Source: Gammaproteobacteria bacterium
GTDB taxonomy: Bacteria; Pseudomonadota; Gammaproteobacteria; Natronospirales; REEB76
Direction: 5' to 3'
DNA: 64,000 nt
NCBI GenBank assembly: GCA_036383255.1
Contig: DASVOS010000007.1
Location: 1 to 64,000, forward strand
The notes beneath the pieces are model-generated. The model saw only the letters and a program-made list of their open reading frames with translations, ran no database searches and had not been told where the DNA came from. The first letter of the stretch is position 1. Each line of letters opens with the position of its first letter. A program made the position numbers and the translations under genes. This document shows, in pieces, positions 55,691 through 64,000 of the stretch.

Positions 55691-55715
55691 TATGCCCCCG
55701 AATGTACTTGGGCCT

Positions 55716-56180
55716 TTAGTCGGTCTGCACACAGTCCTGCATGCGGAATATTTCCGGAACACCCACATCTATCCCTGAACATTGAGAAATATGAATGGCC
55801 GTCTTGTAGCTGCGACCATGCATCACGTCGTTCAGAGTCGTATAACCGTTCACGAGCCACAACTTGCCATCAATGGATCTTACGGCTACGTTACAGCCAA
55901 GAGCTATATCGTCGACAGTACAGACACCAAACCGAAATGGTCTTCCAGATCTCGTCGCCTGATCGATGCACTCCCGAATGGCAGCGACATGCCTCGGATC
56001 ATCGCCACGCAACAATCCGCAGTCCATCCCCATATTGCCGCTAAGGCGATACACGGGATCGCGCATAGCGCCATGAAGGGCCTCATTCCACGCATTCAGG
56101 TCCAGAGGCCCAGAAGCGGTCGCACATGCCGAGCAGATGGCGATTGACAAAATCGTAGCCATAATCATCGCTGGCTTCAC
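55716..56180 (-). CDS. Small lipoprotein-like protein of unknown function
   Basis: A 154-residue exported protein. The signal sequence has two possible lipobox Cys (IAICSAC, near 17-20). The mature part contains six Cys in MDCGLLRG, RECIDQA, GVCTVDD, LGCNVAV, SQCSGI and QDCVQT, which suggests disulfides. The base composition is noticeably lower in G/C than the neighbours, so it may be a recent arrival. No family is recognised. It lies 25 bases upstream of the D-aminoacylase-like gene. Confidence 0.65.
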   Translation of the reverse strand: MKPAMIMATILSIAICSACATASGPLDLNAWNEALHGAMRDPVYRLSGNMGMDCGLLRGDDPRHVAAIRECIDQATRSGRPFRFGVCTVDDIALGCNVAVRSIDGKLWLVNGYTTLNDVMHGRSYKTAIHISQCSGIDVGVPEIFRMQDCVQTD

Positions 56181-56185
56181 ACCGG

Positions 56186-56560
56186 TTACCTCTTTGGTTT
56201 ATTGCCGAAGAGTTCGTCCAGTTCCGCCCGTGACGGATCGGGCGCAGCCTGCGGTTTGACGGCGCCACCGAACAGCGCGTCCAGCTCGCCCTTGGCCTTC
56301 GCGGCGGGATCCTCGTCCCGGCTCCGGTGGGCACCAGCCCTGGGCTCGAACCACTCGCAGAAGTTCGCGCGGGCCTTCTCCTGCACGTGCTCGGCGCGCT
56401 CCTCGCGGCAGCCATCGTTGAGCTTGGGGTCGTGGAAGCGGCACATGAGGCAGGCATAGAGCTCGCTGCCGCACTTAAGGCACTGCGACAGGCGCGACAG
56501 GGGCATGGGCACGCCGTCGAGCGACACACCGCATTTCCAACAGACAAGGTCCGTGCTCAT
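56186..56560 (-). CDS. Zinc-ribbon-like protein with LDxLFG tail motifs
   Basis: A 124-residue cytosolic protein. Two CxxC pairs in VCWKCG (7-10) and QCLKCG (27-30) form a zinc ribbon, and YACLMCRFHDP with CREE and NFCEWFEP adds further Cys. The tail contains ELDALFGG and ELDELFGN, a repeated short motif that may bind a partner. I do not recognise a named family. It lies just before the small lipoprotein gene. Base use is host-like. Confidence 0.72.
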   Translation of the reverse strand: MSTDLVCWKCGVSLDGVPMPLSRLSQCLKCGSELYACLMCRFHDPKLNDGCREERAEHVQEKARANFCEWFEPRAGAHRSRDEDPAAKAKGELDALFGGAVKPQAAPDPSRAELDELFGNKPKR

Positions 56561-56588
56561 GGACCTTATTCTAGGTGGAAAATTGACC

Positions 56589-56713
56589 TAAAAGCGTCGC
56601 GAGCCGAAGCAGAGCAAGGCGCACGAGGCGAGCAGGAGGGAGCGTACTCTTAGGTACGTGACCGACTGCGAGCCCGAAGTGCAACGACGCTATGCGAGGC
56701 GCAGCAGCTTTTA
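56589..56713. repeat. Large palindromic intergenic element (copy 5, class B)
   Basis: A 125-base element with outer repeats CCTAAAAGC / GCTTTTAGG and internal hairpin CGTAC-TCTTAG-GTACG. It is very similar to copy 1 near 12 kb, but the internal stem sequence differs with pairing kept. The right edge is the TAA stop of the minus-strand upstream gene. Confidence 0.9.
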
Positions 56714-57019
56714 GGCCCAGGCTGCGTTGGAGTCCGTGGGAGAGTGGAAATAGTCACTCTCCTCCGCGGAGAGCTGCACCGCCTTGATGAGTTCCGCCTG
56801 GCGCAGCGTGGCGGTGGAGACCGGCGCGCAGTCCTCGCACATGGGATCCTCGCAGGGCTGGCGCGAGTAGAGCCAGTAATGCACGGCGCCGGCGAGGATG
56901 CCGTCGGCGATCTCCCACACGTCGAGCTCCGGGTTCTCGTCGGCTATGCGGTTGGCGAGCTCCACCACCCGGCGGGCGGCGTCATCGAAAGGCGAAAGGT
57001 CGGAAGTCTTGGGAGCCAT
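56711..57019 (-). CDS. Small cytosolic protein of unknown function
   Basis: A 102-residue acidic, mainly helical protein (FDDAARRVVELANRIADENPELDVWEIADGILAGAVHYWLYS). Two Cys pairs in QPCEDPMCEDCAP could bind metal. No family is recognised. Its stop codon lies in the class B element downstream. It is divergent from a conserved unknown gene with 140 bases between. Confidence 0.68.
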   Translation of the reverse strand: MAPKTSDLSPFDDAARRVVELANRIADENPELDVWEIADGILAGAVHYWLYSRQPCEDPMCEDCAPVSTATLRQAELIKAVQLSAEESDYFHSPTDSNAAWA

Positions 57020-57160
57020 GACGGTTTAGATCCGGTGTGCGCGGCAGGTGAGGGATAGTCTAGCAGACCAGGCCGGGCCCCCTGTGCGGCCCGTCCCGGT
57101 GTCGCCCCCGCGCCCGTGTTAGGATGCGCCCCTCGACGACATAATCCCCGCAGGCCCGCC

Positions 57161-57547
57161 ATGGCAGACGAAGAACTGAAACTCGAGCTCGACCTCGACA
57201 ACCTCTACCGCGAAGAGATCTTCACCGACCAGAAGATCGGCACCATCCGCCAGCTCACGCCGGTGAAGCGCGACGGCTCGCGCGATGACGCGCGCCCGGT
57301 GCTGTTCGTGGGCGAGACCAGCCTGATGACGCCCGCCGGCACGCTGCCGATCCACTTCAAGCTCGAGGGCGCGGACCTCGGCGCCGCCGCGGCGCAGTTC
57401 TCCGAGGCCGCGAACAAGGCGATCCATGACACCATGGAGCAGTTGCGCGAGCTGCGCCGCCAGGCGGCCTCCTCCATCGTGGTCCCCGACATGACCAAGG
57501 GCGGCATGGGCGGATTGGGCGGCGGCGGCAAGATCCAGATGCCGTGA
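57161..57547 (+). CDS. Conserved cytosolic protein of unknown function
   Basis: A 128-residue soluble protein found in this form in other proteobacteria (ELKLELDLDNLYREEIFTDQ, then GTIRQLTPVKRDGS and LMTPAGTLPIHFKLE). The C-terminal part is a helix (FSEAANKAIHDTMEQLRELRRQ) and a flexible Gly/Met tail. No enzyme motif is seen. The gene starts at ATG, the first one matching the conserved N-terminus. It is followed by corA after 73 bases. Confidence 0.75.
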   Translation: MADEELKLELDLDNLYREEIFTDQKIGTIRQLTPVKRDGSRDDARPVLFVGETSLMTPAGTLPIHFKLEGADLGAAAAQFSEAANKAIHDTMEQLRELRRQAASSIVVPDMTKGGMGGLGGGGKIQMP

Positions 57548-57620
57548 GTCCCGCCGCGCCGTAGCGCGGCCGTTTTGGGTATATTGGGCGCCACCGGAGC
57601 GCCCGGCGTGGGAGTGGACC

Positions 57621-58589
57621 ATGCTGATCAATTGCGCCGCCTACCAGGAAGGCAAGAAGCTCACCGATATCCCCCAGTCGGAGATCGGCGCCTACCTGCG
57701 CCGGCCCGACTGCTTCGTGTGGGTGGCGCTGCGCGACGCGGACGCCGCCGAGATGGCCGAGATGCAGCAGCAGTTCGGCCTGCACGAGCTCGCGGTGGAG
57801 GACACCCTGGCCGGCAGCCAGCGGCCCAAGCTCGAGGAGTACGGCGACTCCCTGTTCACGGTGCTTCAGACCATCGAGATGGTCGAGGGCGAGCTGCACG
57901 TGGGCGAGCTCTACATCTTCGTCGGCCCCAACTACGTGCTCTCCTGCCGCCGCAAGTCCGAGAAGGGCTTCATGGACGTGCGCGCGCGCTGCGAGCGCGA
58001 GCCGCACCTGCTGCGCCACGGCTCGGGCTACGTGCTGTACGCGCTCATGGACGCGGCGGTGGACCGCTACTTCCCGATGCTGGAGCGCCTGGAGGGCGAA
58101 CTGGACGTGCTGGAGGAGCGCATCTTCAGCAAGGACGCCTCGGCACGCGCGAACATCGAGTCCCTGTACGGCCTCAAGCAGCGGCTCGGCACCGTCAAGC
58201 ACGCCACCGGCCCCGAGCTCGAGGTGGTGAGCAAGCTGTTCGGCGGGCGCGTCCCCATGGTGTGCAGCAACATGGGCGACTACTTCCGCGACATCTACGA
58301 CCACCTGGTGCGGCTCAACCAGAGCATCGACACCGCCCGCGACACCATCGGCACCGCGATCTCGGTGAACCTCTCCATGATCGCGCTGCAGGAGAACGAG
58401 ACCACCAAGAAGCTCGCCTCCTACGCCGCGCTCATCGCTGTGCCGACGCTGGTGGTCGGCGTGTACGGCATGAACTTCGAGCACATGCCCGAGCTGCACT
58501 GGACCTTCGGCTACCCGCTGGCGCTGGCGCTCATGGCCGGCATCGACTTCTACCTCTACTACCGCTTCCGCAAGTCGGGCTGGCTGTGA
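57621..58589 (+). CDS. corA: CorA magnesium/cobalt transporter
   Basis: A 322-residue inner-membrane channel. The large N-terminal cytosolic domain is followed by two C-terminal membrane helices with the YGMNFEHMPE motif near 288-297 (GMN selectivity loop) and a positively charged end. CorA takes up Mg2+ and Co2+. The start has GGAG upstream. The MAPEG gene begins nine bases after its stop. Confidence 0.94.
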   Translation: MLINCAAYQEGKKLTDIPQSEIGAYLRRPDCFVWVALRDADAAEMAEMQQQFGLHELAVEDTLAGSQRPKLEEYGDSLFTVLQTIEMVEGELHVGELYIFVGPNYVLSCRRKSEKGFMDVRARCEREPHLLRHGSGYVLYALMDAAVDRYFPMLERLEGELDVLEERIFSKDASARANIESLYGLKQRLGTVKHATGPELEVVSKLFGGRVPMVCSNMGDYFRDIYDHLVRLNQSIDTARDTIGTAISVNLSMIALQENETTKKLASYAALIAVPTLVVGVYGMNFEHMPELHWTFGYPLALALMAGIDFYLYYRFRKSGWL

Positions 58590-58597
58590 GGGGCGGC

Positions 58598-58999
58598 ATG
58601 GACCTCGCCTACCTCGCCATCATGCTTATGCTGATGGAGTACTCGCTGTTCGCCGGCTTCGTGGCGCTCGCCCGTGTGCGCTACAAGGTGCCCGCCCCGG
58701 CCATCGCCGGCCATCCGGACTTCGAGCGCCGCTTCCGGGTGCAGCAGAACACCCTGGAACAGCTCATCGTCACGATCCCCTCGCTGTGGATCTTCGCCGT
58801 GACCCTGAGCCCGCTGTGGGCCGCGCTGTTCGGGCTCGTGTTCATCTTGGGCCGCGCCTGGTACGCCTGGGGGTACTACCGCAGCGCTCCCGGCCGGCAC
58901 TGGGGCTTCACCGCCGGGGCCTGGGGCACGGGCCTGCTGGCGGCCGGCGCCTTCCTCGGCATCTTCAAGGACCTGTACTTCCTCATCGTCAACGGCTGA
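58598..58999 (+). CDS. MAPEG-family membrane protein
   Basis: A 133-residue four-helix protein of the membrane-associated eicosanoid/glutathione-metabolism family. ARVRYKVPAPAIAGHPDFERRFRVQQNTLEQL is the helix-2 family signature and glutathione-site region, and GRAWYAWGYYRSAPGRHWGF follows. Bacterial members may act as microsomal-type glutathione S-transferases. A GTG at 58,586 overlaps the corA stop; the ATG with AGGGG upstream is preferred. Confidence 0.88.
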   Translation: MDLAYLAIMLMLMEYSLFAGFVALARVRYKVPAPAIAGHPDFERRFRVQQNTLEQLIVTIPSLWIFAVTLSPLWAALFGLVFILGRAWYAWGYYRSAPGRHWGFTAGAWGTGLLAAGAFLGIFKDLYFLIVNG

Positions 59000-61157
59000 A
59001 GTTCCACGACAGCTTCACGATCACCGCGTCCGCCACGTCCGGCACGCCGGGCTGTGCCAGCACCGACTCGCGCCAGTTGCGGTTCCACACCACGTAGAGG
59101 TCCTTGTCCGCGGCGATGGCCCAGTGCAGCCGCGTGTTGAACCCGAGCTGGTCCTGGCTGGTGTCGTACTGCACGAAGCTCGAGATGGAGAGGTCCGGGT
59201 CGAAGGACCAGGCCGCGTTCAGCTGCCACAGCCGCTGCACGAAGTGCCCCTGCGGCAGGTCGCCGAACACGCTCTCGTTGGTGAGGCCGAGCTCCAGCCG
59301 CCCGTCCAGCCCCGCGTAGGTGAGCTGGGCATAGCCGTCCTTGACGCGGCCGGAATAGAACTGGCCCCAGGTCGGGCGCAGCACCAGGCGGAACGTATCC
59401 ACCGGCGAATCGCACTCCATGCGCCAGCGCTGGAAGCGGTAGGTGCCGGCGGGGATGGTGACATTGTTGTCGACCGCGAACGGCGCGGACAGGTTCTCGT
59501 ACTCGCGCATCAAGGTCGGGTAGAACGCGCTGCCGTCGGTGAGGCTCACGCCCGGCGAGAGGTGCAGCTCGTAGCTCTGCAGGTGGCCCGCGAGGTCGTC
59601 CACCTGGTTGTAGAACTCGTCCAGCTGCCAGTAATTCACCGGCGTGGGCGGCGGCGGCGTGGGGAACCAGCCGAGCTCCTCCCACAGCTGCTTGGTGCCG
59701 GGGCGCGGCAGGAAGCCGAGGGAGGTGTCGAAGGCGTCCCCGTAGGTGTTCACCTTGAGGTCGCCGTACCAGACGTAGTTGGGATAGGTGAGCTCGTAGC
59801 CCCAGCCGCGGGTGAGGCCCGGCAGCTTCGCGCCGCCGGTGTTCGCGCCCCAGGCGGTGGCCTCGAACTTGTGGCCGAACAAGCGGTCGGTCTTGAACGC
59901 CGCGTCCACGCCGGTGAAGGCGGCATCGGTGGCGCCGCTGGGGTCGCCGCGGGTCAGCAGCGTGCCCACCTGCCACTCGTCGCTGAGGTTGTAGGTGAAG
60001 CGCCCCACGAACAGGTTCTGGTCCGCCACCCCGTCGAAGGCGCCGGTGTCCACGTCCAGCACGCCCATGGACAGGTCCCCGACCCGGCCGGTGAGCTTGA
60101 CGCCCTCGTCGATGGGGACGGTGTGGCCGTCCGCGAGGCCGATATCCCGCGAGTAGAACGCCACGAAGCCGCCGTTCAGGTTGCCGTAGGTGCCGCCGTT
60201 GTTGAAGGCGAACAGGCTGCTGCCGTCCAGGAAGAACTGGCGCTTCTCCGGGAAGTACAGCGAGAAACGGCTCAGGTTGATCTGCTGCGCGTCCGCCTCG
60301 GTCTGGGCGAAGTCGGTGTTGACGGTGAGCGTGCCGGAGAGCTGCGGCGTGAAGTTGTACTTCACCTCGCCCCCCACCTGGGCACGCTTGGCCCCGGTGT
60401 CGATCTGGTCGCTGCGCACCAGGAGGTACGGGCTGAACTCGAAGCCGCTGCCAGCCTTGAAGCCCTGCATGCCGTCGAGGATGCCGTACTGCTGCGGGCT
60501 GAACGCGCCATAGGCCGGGCTGATGGCCGCCCACTTGGTGACCAGGGACTTGCGCGGCACCCAGCGCGCGACGTTGAAGCCCCAGTGGCCTGAGTCGGGC
60601 CGGAACTGCAGGCTGCGGGTGCTGATGGCGATCTCCAGGTCCCAGCCGTCCGGCACCCGCCGCGCCTTCGCCTCCCAGATGCCGTCCCAGCCGAAGTCGG
60701 CGGTGTCCACGCCGTTGGCCTCCACCGCGTCGTCGCGGGCGCCGCCGGCGTTGATGCGGAAGATGTAGGCGTTGCGGTGGTCGTCGAAGGTGTTGAGCAT
60801 CAGGGTGATGTGGTCGTCCACGTCCTGGTTGCCGTCGCGGCGCAGGCCGTGGGTCTGCACCAGGTCCGGCTCCGGGTCCACCGCATGCACGCCTATATAG
60901 AGGTGGTTGTCGTCCCGCAGCAGCAGCACCCGGGTGTGGAAGGGCGTCGGCTGGCCGGTGAACGGCGTGTTCTGGATCAGGTCCTCGATCACGCCCGCCT
61001 CCTGCCAGGCGGGGTCGGAGAGGTCGCCGTCCAGCTGCAGCGGCGCGGTAGCGCGCGGCACCGTGACGTGGGGCTGGATGGCGTCCGCGGCCAGGACCGC
61101 GGATGGCAAGCCCGCGCCCGCGAGCAGGCCGGCCAGGAGGATGGATGCGGTCTTCAT
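58989..61157 (-). CDS. DUF5916 outer-membrane protein with CBM9-like domain
   Basis: A 722-residue exported protein (signal peptide ending near SAVLA). A carbohydrate-binding-module-9-like sandwich (about 30-215; APLQLDGDLSDPAWQEA...FRINAGGARDDAVEA) precedes a large DUF5916 beta-rich region with many amphipathic strands (FSLYFPEKRQFFLDGSSLFAF) and the C-terminal signal ending NFSR. Such proteins are probable outer-membrane barrels with unknown ligand. The stop converges with and overlaps the MAPEG gene end. The ATG is set by the signal peptide; it is encoded eight bases after the propeller gene. Confidence 0.85.
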   Translation of the reverse strand: MKTASILLAGLLAGAGLPSAVLAADAIQPHVTVPRATAPLQLDGDLSDPAWQEAGVIEDLIQNTPFTGQPTPFHTRVLLLRDDNHLYIGVHAVDPEPDLVQTHGLRRDGNQDVDDHITLMLNTFDDHRNAYIFRINAGGARDDAVEANGVDTADFGWDGIWEAKARRVPDGWDLEIAISTRSLQFRPDSGHWGFNVARWVPRKSLVTKWAAISPAYGAFSPQQYGILDGMQGFKAGSGFEFSPYLLVRSDQIDTGAKRAQVGGEVKYNFTPQLSGTLTVNTDFAQTEADAQQINLSRFSLYFPEKRQFFLDGSSLFAFNNGGTYGNLNGGFVAFYSRDIGLADGHTVPIDEGVKLTGRVGDLSMGVLDVDTGAFDGVADQNLFVGRFTYNLSDEWQVGTLLTRGDPSGATDAAFTGVDAAFKTDRLFGHKFEATAWGANTGGAKLPGLTRGWGYELTYPNYVWYGDLKVNTYGDAFDTSLGFLPRPGTKQLWEELGWFPTPPPPTPVNYWQLDEFYNQVDDLAGHLQSYELHLSPGVSLTDGSAFYPTLMREYENLSAPFAVDNNVTIPAGTYRFQRWRMECDSPVDTFRLVLRPTWGQFYSGRVKDGYAQLTYAGLDGRLELGLTNESVFGDLPQGHFVQRLWQLNAAWSFDPDLSISSFVQYDTSQDQLGFNTRLHWAIAADKDLYVVWNRNWRESVLAQPGVPDVADAVIVKLSWNFSR

Positions 61158-61165
61158 GCGTGCCC

Positions 61166-62149
61166 CTAGAGGTCGAGTTTGAGGATGACCGGCTGGTAGA
61201 GCCGGTCGAGCGGCGGCAGGTTGCCCTGGGCGTCGATGCTGTCGAACTGGGAATTGGCGATGTAGTAGAGCGTGCTGCCCACCACCACGCCGGTGGTGAT
61301 GTGCGCGAACAGCGGGTGGTTGAGCTCCAGCACCCTGCAGCGTTGCGCCGTGAGGCCGTCGTCGGAGAGCTCGCAGCGTGAGACCCGGTTCAGGTCCGGC
61401 TGCATGAACACCACGGCGTGGCCGTAGAGATAGAGGCCGTCGGCGCCGCTGAGCCTGAACCCCGCCGGGTCCGCCACGGGCTTGCGGCTGCGGCTCGCGA
61501 TGTCGATGACGCTGATGCCCGCCGCGTCCGCCACGTACAGTCGCTTGCCGTCGGGCGTGGCCGCGATGCCGTTGGGGTAGCGGAACGCGGCGTCGCCGGA
61601 ATAGAACGGCGCGAAGGTGCCGGTCTTGGCATCCAGCCGCCACACCTGCCCCGCTTCGAACATGTGGGTCACGTACACGTCGCCGCCGGGGGCGAGCGCG
61701 AGGTCGTTGAGGAAGTGGTCCGTCCCCGGTTCGTCCAGCAGGTACTGGCCGAGCAGGCGGCCGTCGTCCAGGTCGAACTTGAAGAGGCCCGCCGCGTTGG
61801 CGCGGCCGGAACGGTGGCCCACCAGGTTGCCGCCGTCGGAGCTCGCCACCCACAGCACCCGGTGCTTCGAGTCGGCCTTCATGCCGATCACCTGCCACAG
61901 GCCGTGGGCGCGGGCGGTGACGAGGTCCCATTCGCGGCAGCCCGGCACCACTTCCAGGATCTTGCCCTTGCGGGTGCTGCCCACCAGGAAGCGGCCGTCC
62001 TTGGCGTCGTAGGCCAGGCTCTCCGGCAGCAGGTCCTTCTCCTTCAGCGTGAAGGCGATGGTGCTGTGGTTCACGGCCGGCTCCGCGGACAGCGCGGGCG
62101 GCGCGTGCCCCAGCAGCGGGCAGAGCAGTAAGGCGGCCAGGCGGCTCAT
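61166..62149 (-). CDS. Exported SMP-30/NHL-type beta-propeller
   Basis: A 327-residue exported protein (signal peptide ending near PPALSA) with a six-bladed propeller. LPESLAYDAKDGRFLVGST, HFLNDLALAPGGDVYVT and YPNGIAATPDGKRLYVAD are repeated blade motifs, as in SMP-30/gluconolactonases. Metal-ligand-like Asn/Asp/Glu residues are present at ND and PNG positions. It may be a lactonase or binding protein. The gene is divergent from the wHTH regulator and is co-directional with the DUF5916 gene. Confidence 0.82.
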   Translation of the reverse strand: MSRLAALLLCPLLGHAPPALSAEPAVNHSTIAFTLKEKDLLPESLAYDAKDGRFLVGSTRKGKILEVVPGCREWDLVTARAHGLWQVIGMKADSKHRVLWVASSDGGNLVGHRSGRANAAGLFKFDLDDGRLLGQYLLDEPGTDHFLNDLALAPGGDVYVTHMFEAGQVWRLDAKTGTFAPFYSGDAAFRYPNGIAATPDGKRLYVADAAGISVIDIASRSRKPVADPAGFRLSGADGLYLYGHAVVFMQPDLNRVSRCELSDDGLTAQRCRVLELNHPLFAHITTGVVVGSTLYYIANSQFDSIDAQGNLPPLDRLYQPVILKLDL

Positions 62150-62319
62150 GACGACACTCCGTTTCCAGGTGCGCCCACTATGGGAGCCGTCCCCTTGGGA
62201 CCGCCTGAAGAAGGCCGGACTTTTCCTGACTAATCGCCGACTTTTCGCTGCACCACTACCGGGACGCGGTGTCTACAGGCATCATCTACGCACCGGGGAG
62301 CCCCTGACCGATACCGCCA

Positions 62320-64000
62320 TGACCGATACCGACGTGGAATACCGCCTCTGCGAGTGGCGCGTGCAGCCCGCCCTGAACCGCCTGACCCGCGGCGGCACCG
62401 AGCTCCGACTCGAGCCGCGCGTGATGCAGGTGCTGACCTGCCTGCTGGAGGCCGGCGGCGAGCCCGTCACCCGCGACGCGCTGATGCAGCGGGTATGGGG
62501 CCACGAGCACGTGACCGAGGACGCGCTCAACCGCACCGTCTCCAAGCTGCGCCGCTTCATCTCCGACGACCTGGCCTGTCCCGCCGAGATCGAGACCATC
62601 CCCAAGACCGGCTATCGCCTGGTGCAGCCCCGTGCGCAGGCCCCCGCCGCCGCGGTCCCGGCGCGGTCCGATCTCAACGGCGCGCTGCGCCGGCACTGGT
62701 GGTGGGTGGCGGCTCTGGCCGTGGCGGTCGGCATCGTGGCTTTCTTCTGGCCGCGCCGCACCCATGACTCAGTCATGAGCGTGGTGATGGACCCGCAGGC
62801 CAGGGTGGTGCCGCTCACCGCGCTCGAGGGCAAGGAGATCTATCCCACCCTCTCGCCGGACGGCAGCCATGTGACCTTCGGCTGGCGCATGAGCCCGGAT
62901 GGGAAGTACCACGTCTACGTGCGGCCGCTCTCCTCCGAGGCCTTGCTGCAGGTGACCAACGGCGATCGCGATGAGTACATCTCGCGCTGGTCGCCGGATG
63001 GCACCCGGATCGCCTACGTCAGCATCGACATGCGCACCTGCGAGGTGCTGAGCGTGTCCGCGGTGGGCGGGCCTTCGCGGCACATCGCCGACTGCGACAA
63101 GCTTGAGGGTGACAACCTGGACTGGTCGCCGGACGGCACCACCCTCGCCATGAAGGCGCCGGACTCCAAGGGCCTGGACCTGCTCACGCTGGCCGACGGC
63201 AGCATCCGGCACTTCACCGAGGTGCCGCCCGCGGACATGCTGGATACCAGCCCTACGTTCTCGCCGGACGGCACGCTGCTCGCGTTCGTGCGCTGGCATG
63301 CCCACGGCGTCGCCAACGTTTACGTGGTGCCGCTGAGCGGCGGCGAGCCCAAACGCCTCACCTTCGACAACCTCAAGATCGAGGGCCTGGCCTGGGAGCC
63401 GGATGGCCGGCACCTGGTGTTCTCCTCCAACCGCGGAGGCCCCTTCGGCCTGTGGCGGGTGGACGTGGATGGCGGTCCGGCCGAGCACGTGCCGCAGTCG
63501 GGCCGTGCCGCCTACTCGCCGGTGCTGAGCCGCGACGGGCGCCAGCTCGTCTACGAGGAATGGGCGGGCCAGACCAACCTGTTCAGCCTGGACGCGCGTG
63601 ATGGCGGCGCGCCGCAGCAGATCACCTACACCACCCGCTGGAACTGGAACCCGGCCGCCTCGCCGGACGGCAAGCATCTGGCTTTCGCCTCGGACCGCTC
63701 CGGCACCTCCGAGATCTGGGTCAGCGACCGCCTGGGCGAGCAGGCCCTGAAACTCACGGACTTCGGCGGCCCCTATACCAGCGGCCCCGCCTGGTCGCCG
63801 GACAGCCTGCACATCGTGTTCGACTCGCCGGCGGTGGACGGCAACTTCGACATCTATGAAGTGGACGCCGCCGGCGGCACGCCGCGCCGGCTCACCAACT
63901 CGCCGGCGGAGGACCGCTTCCCCCACTACTCGCCGGACGGCAAGTGGATCTACTTCACCTCGCGCCGCAGCGGCGCCTGGGAGGTGTGGCGCATGCCCGC
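62320..64000 (+). CDS. Membrane-bound wHTH regulator with TolB-like propeller (3' end cut)
   Basis: The visible 560 residues continue past the window end. A winged-helix OmpR/CadC-type DNA-binding domain (about 8-103; LTRGGTELRLEPRVMQVLTC...RVWGHEHVTEDALNRTVSKLR) is followed by a linker, one membrane helix (127-145) and at least eight WD40-like PD40 repeats (YPTLSPDGSHVTF, RWSPDGTRIAYVS, TFSPDGTLLAFVR, HYSPDGKWIYFTS). The propeller is in the periplasm and may sense a ligand. It is divergent from the propeller/DUF5916 genes and could regulate them. The ribosome site is poor, so the start is somewhat uncertain. Confidence 0.88.

Overview
The window is chromosomal DNA from a high-GC gammaproteobacterium. 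The evidence is housekeeping content typical of that class (yrfG-cysQ, queD, ttcA, a YdcH-like DUF465 protein with an RNase-AM-like PHP protein, greB, trxC, corA, a Kef-type antiporter), dense third-position G/C, and short overlapping gene junctions (ATGA, GTGA, TGATG). I would guess the Xanthomonadales/Nevskiales/Steroidobacterales neighbourhood, but sequence alone does not settle the order. I saw no rRNA, tRNA, CRISPR array, phage genes, transposase or plasmid replication gene.

Layout. 0-7.8 kb: housekeeping and nucleotide or tRNA metabolism (methyltransferase-like membrane protein, yrfG, cysQ, a secreted double-lobed aspartic protease, a dienelactone hydrolase, queD, DUF465, PHP phosphatase, GGCT-like protein, ttcA). 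7.8-16.2 kb: exported and envelope proteins (YncE/phosphoesterase fusion, DUF1223, two small paralogous secreted proteins, an FMN glutamate-synthase-like protein, a small outer-membrane barrel, hemerythrin). 16.2-21.6 kb: a DUF3311/MctP-like symporter/amidohydrolase operon and a Kef antiporter. 21.6-26.9 kb: an accessory segment with a secreted PPC-domain protein and a clearly AT-rich two-gene Hachiman antiphage cassette (hamA DUF1837 nuclease, hamB helicase). It is bordered by a second copy of the kef 3' tail and by large palindromic repeats. 26.9-37.9 kb: DUF899, two aquaporin-like channels, a tiny histone-H1-like protein, a metallophosphoesterase that has lost most of its metal ligands, an arsenic cluster (arsN2, arsR, arsI, arsC, aqpS), PPK2 and a full-length Lhr helicase. 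37.9-44 kb: an orphan bufferin-like metallophore precursor, membrane and secreted proteins, a YceI/cytochrome b561 pair plus a divergent YceI lipoprotein, and an Ig-like lipoprotein. 44-53.9 kb: a CheW-like protein, a PAS-LytTR regulator, LysE, msrA, an electrophile-stress operon (ene-reductase, gstA, DoxX) under an ArsR-family repressor, an ECF sigma operon with DUF4097, a zincin, greB, an FPASDP-repeat/basic-tail protein and trxC. 54-64 kb: D-aminoacylase-like hydrolase, small unknowns, corA, MAPEG, a DUF5916 outer-membrane protein, an NHL/SMP-30 propeller, and a wHTH-TM-propeller regulator that runs off the end.

Shared themes. Six large palindromic intergenic elements each start exactly at the stop codon of a neighbouring gene and look like outsized terminators. 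At least two ArsR-family repressor genes have near-consensus sigma-70 promoters whose -10 box lies seven bases before the ATG, which predicts leaderless, autoregulated mRNAs. Two genes (yrfG and kef) have a second, diverged copy of their 3' end nearby, a footprint of past recombination. Stress and metal(loid) defence is prominent: arsenic, electrophiles, methionine sulfoxide, thioredoxin and a possible copper-type metallophore.
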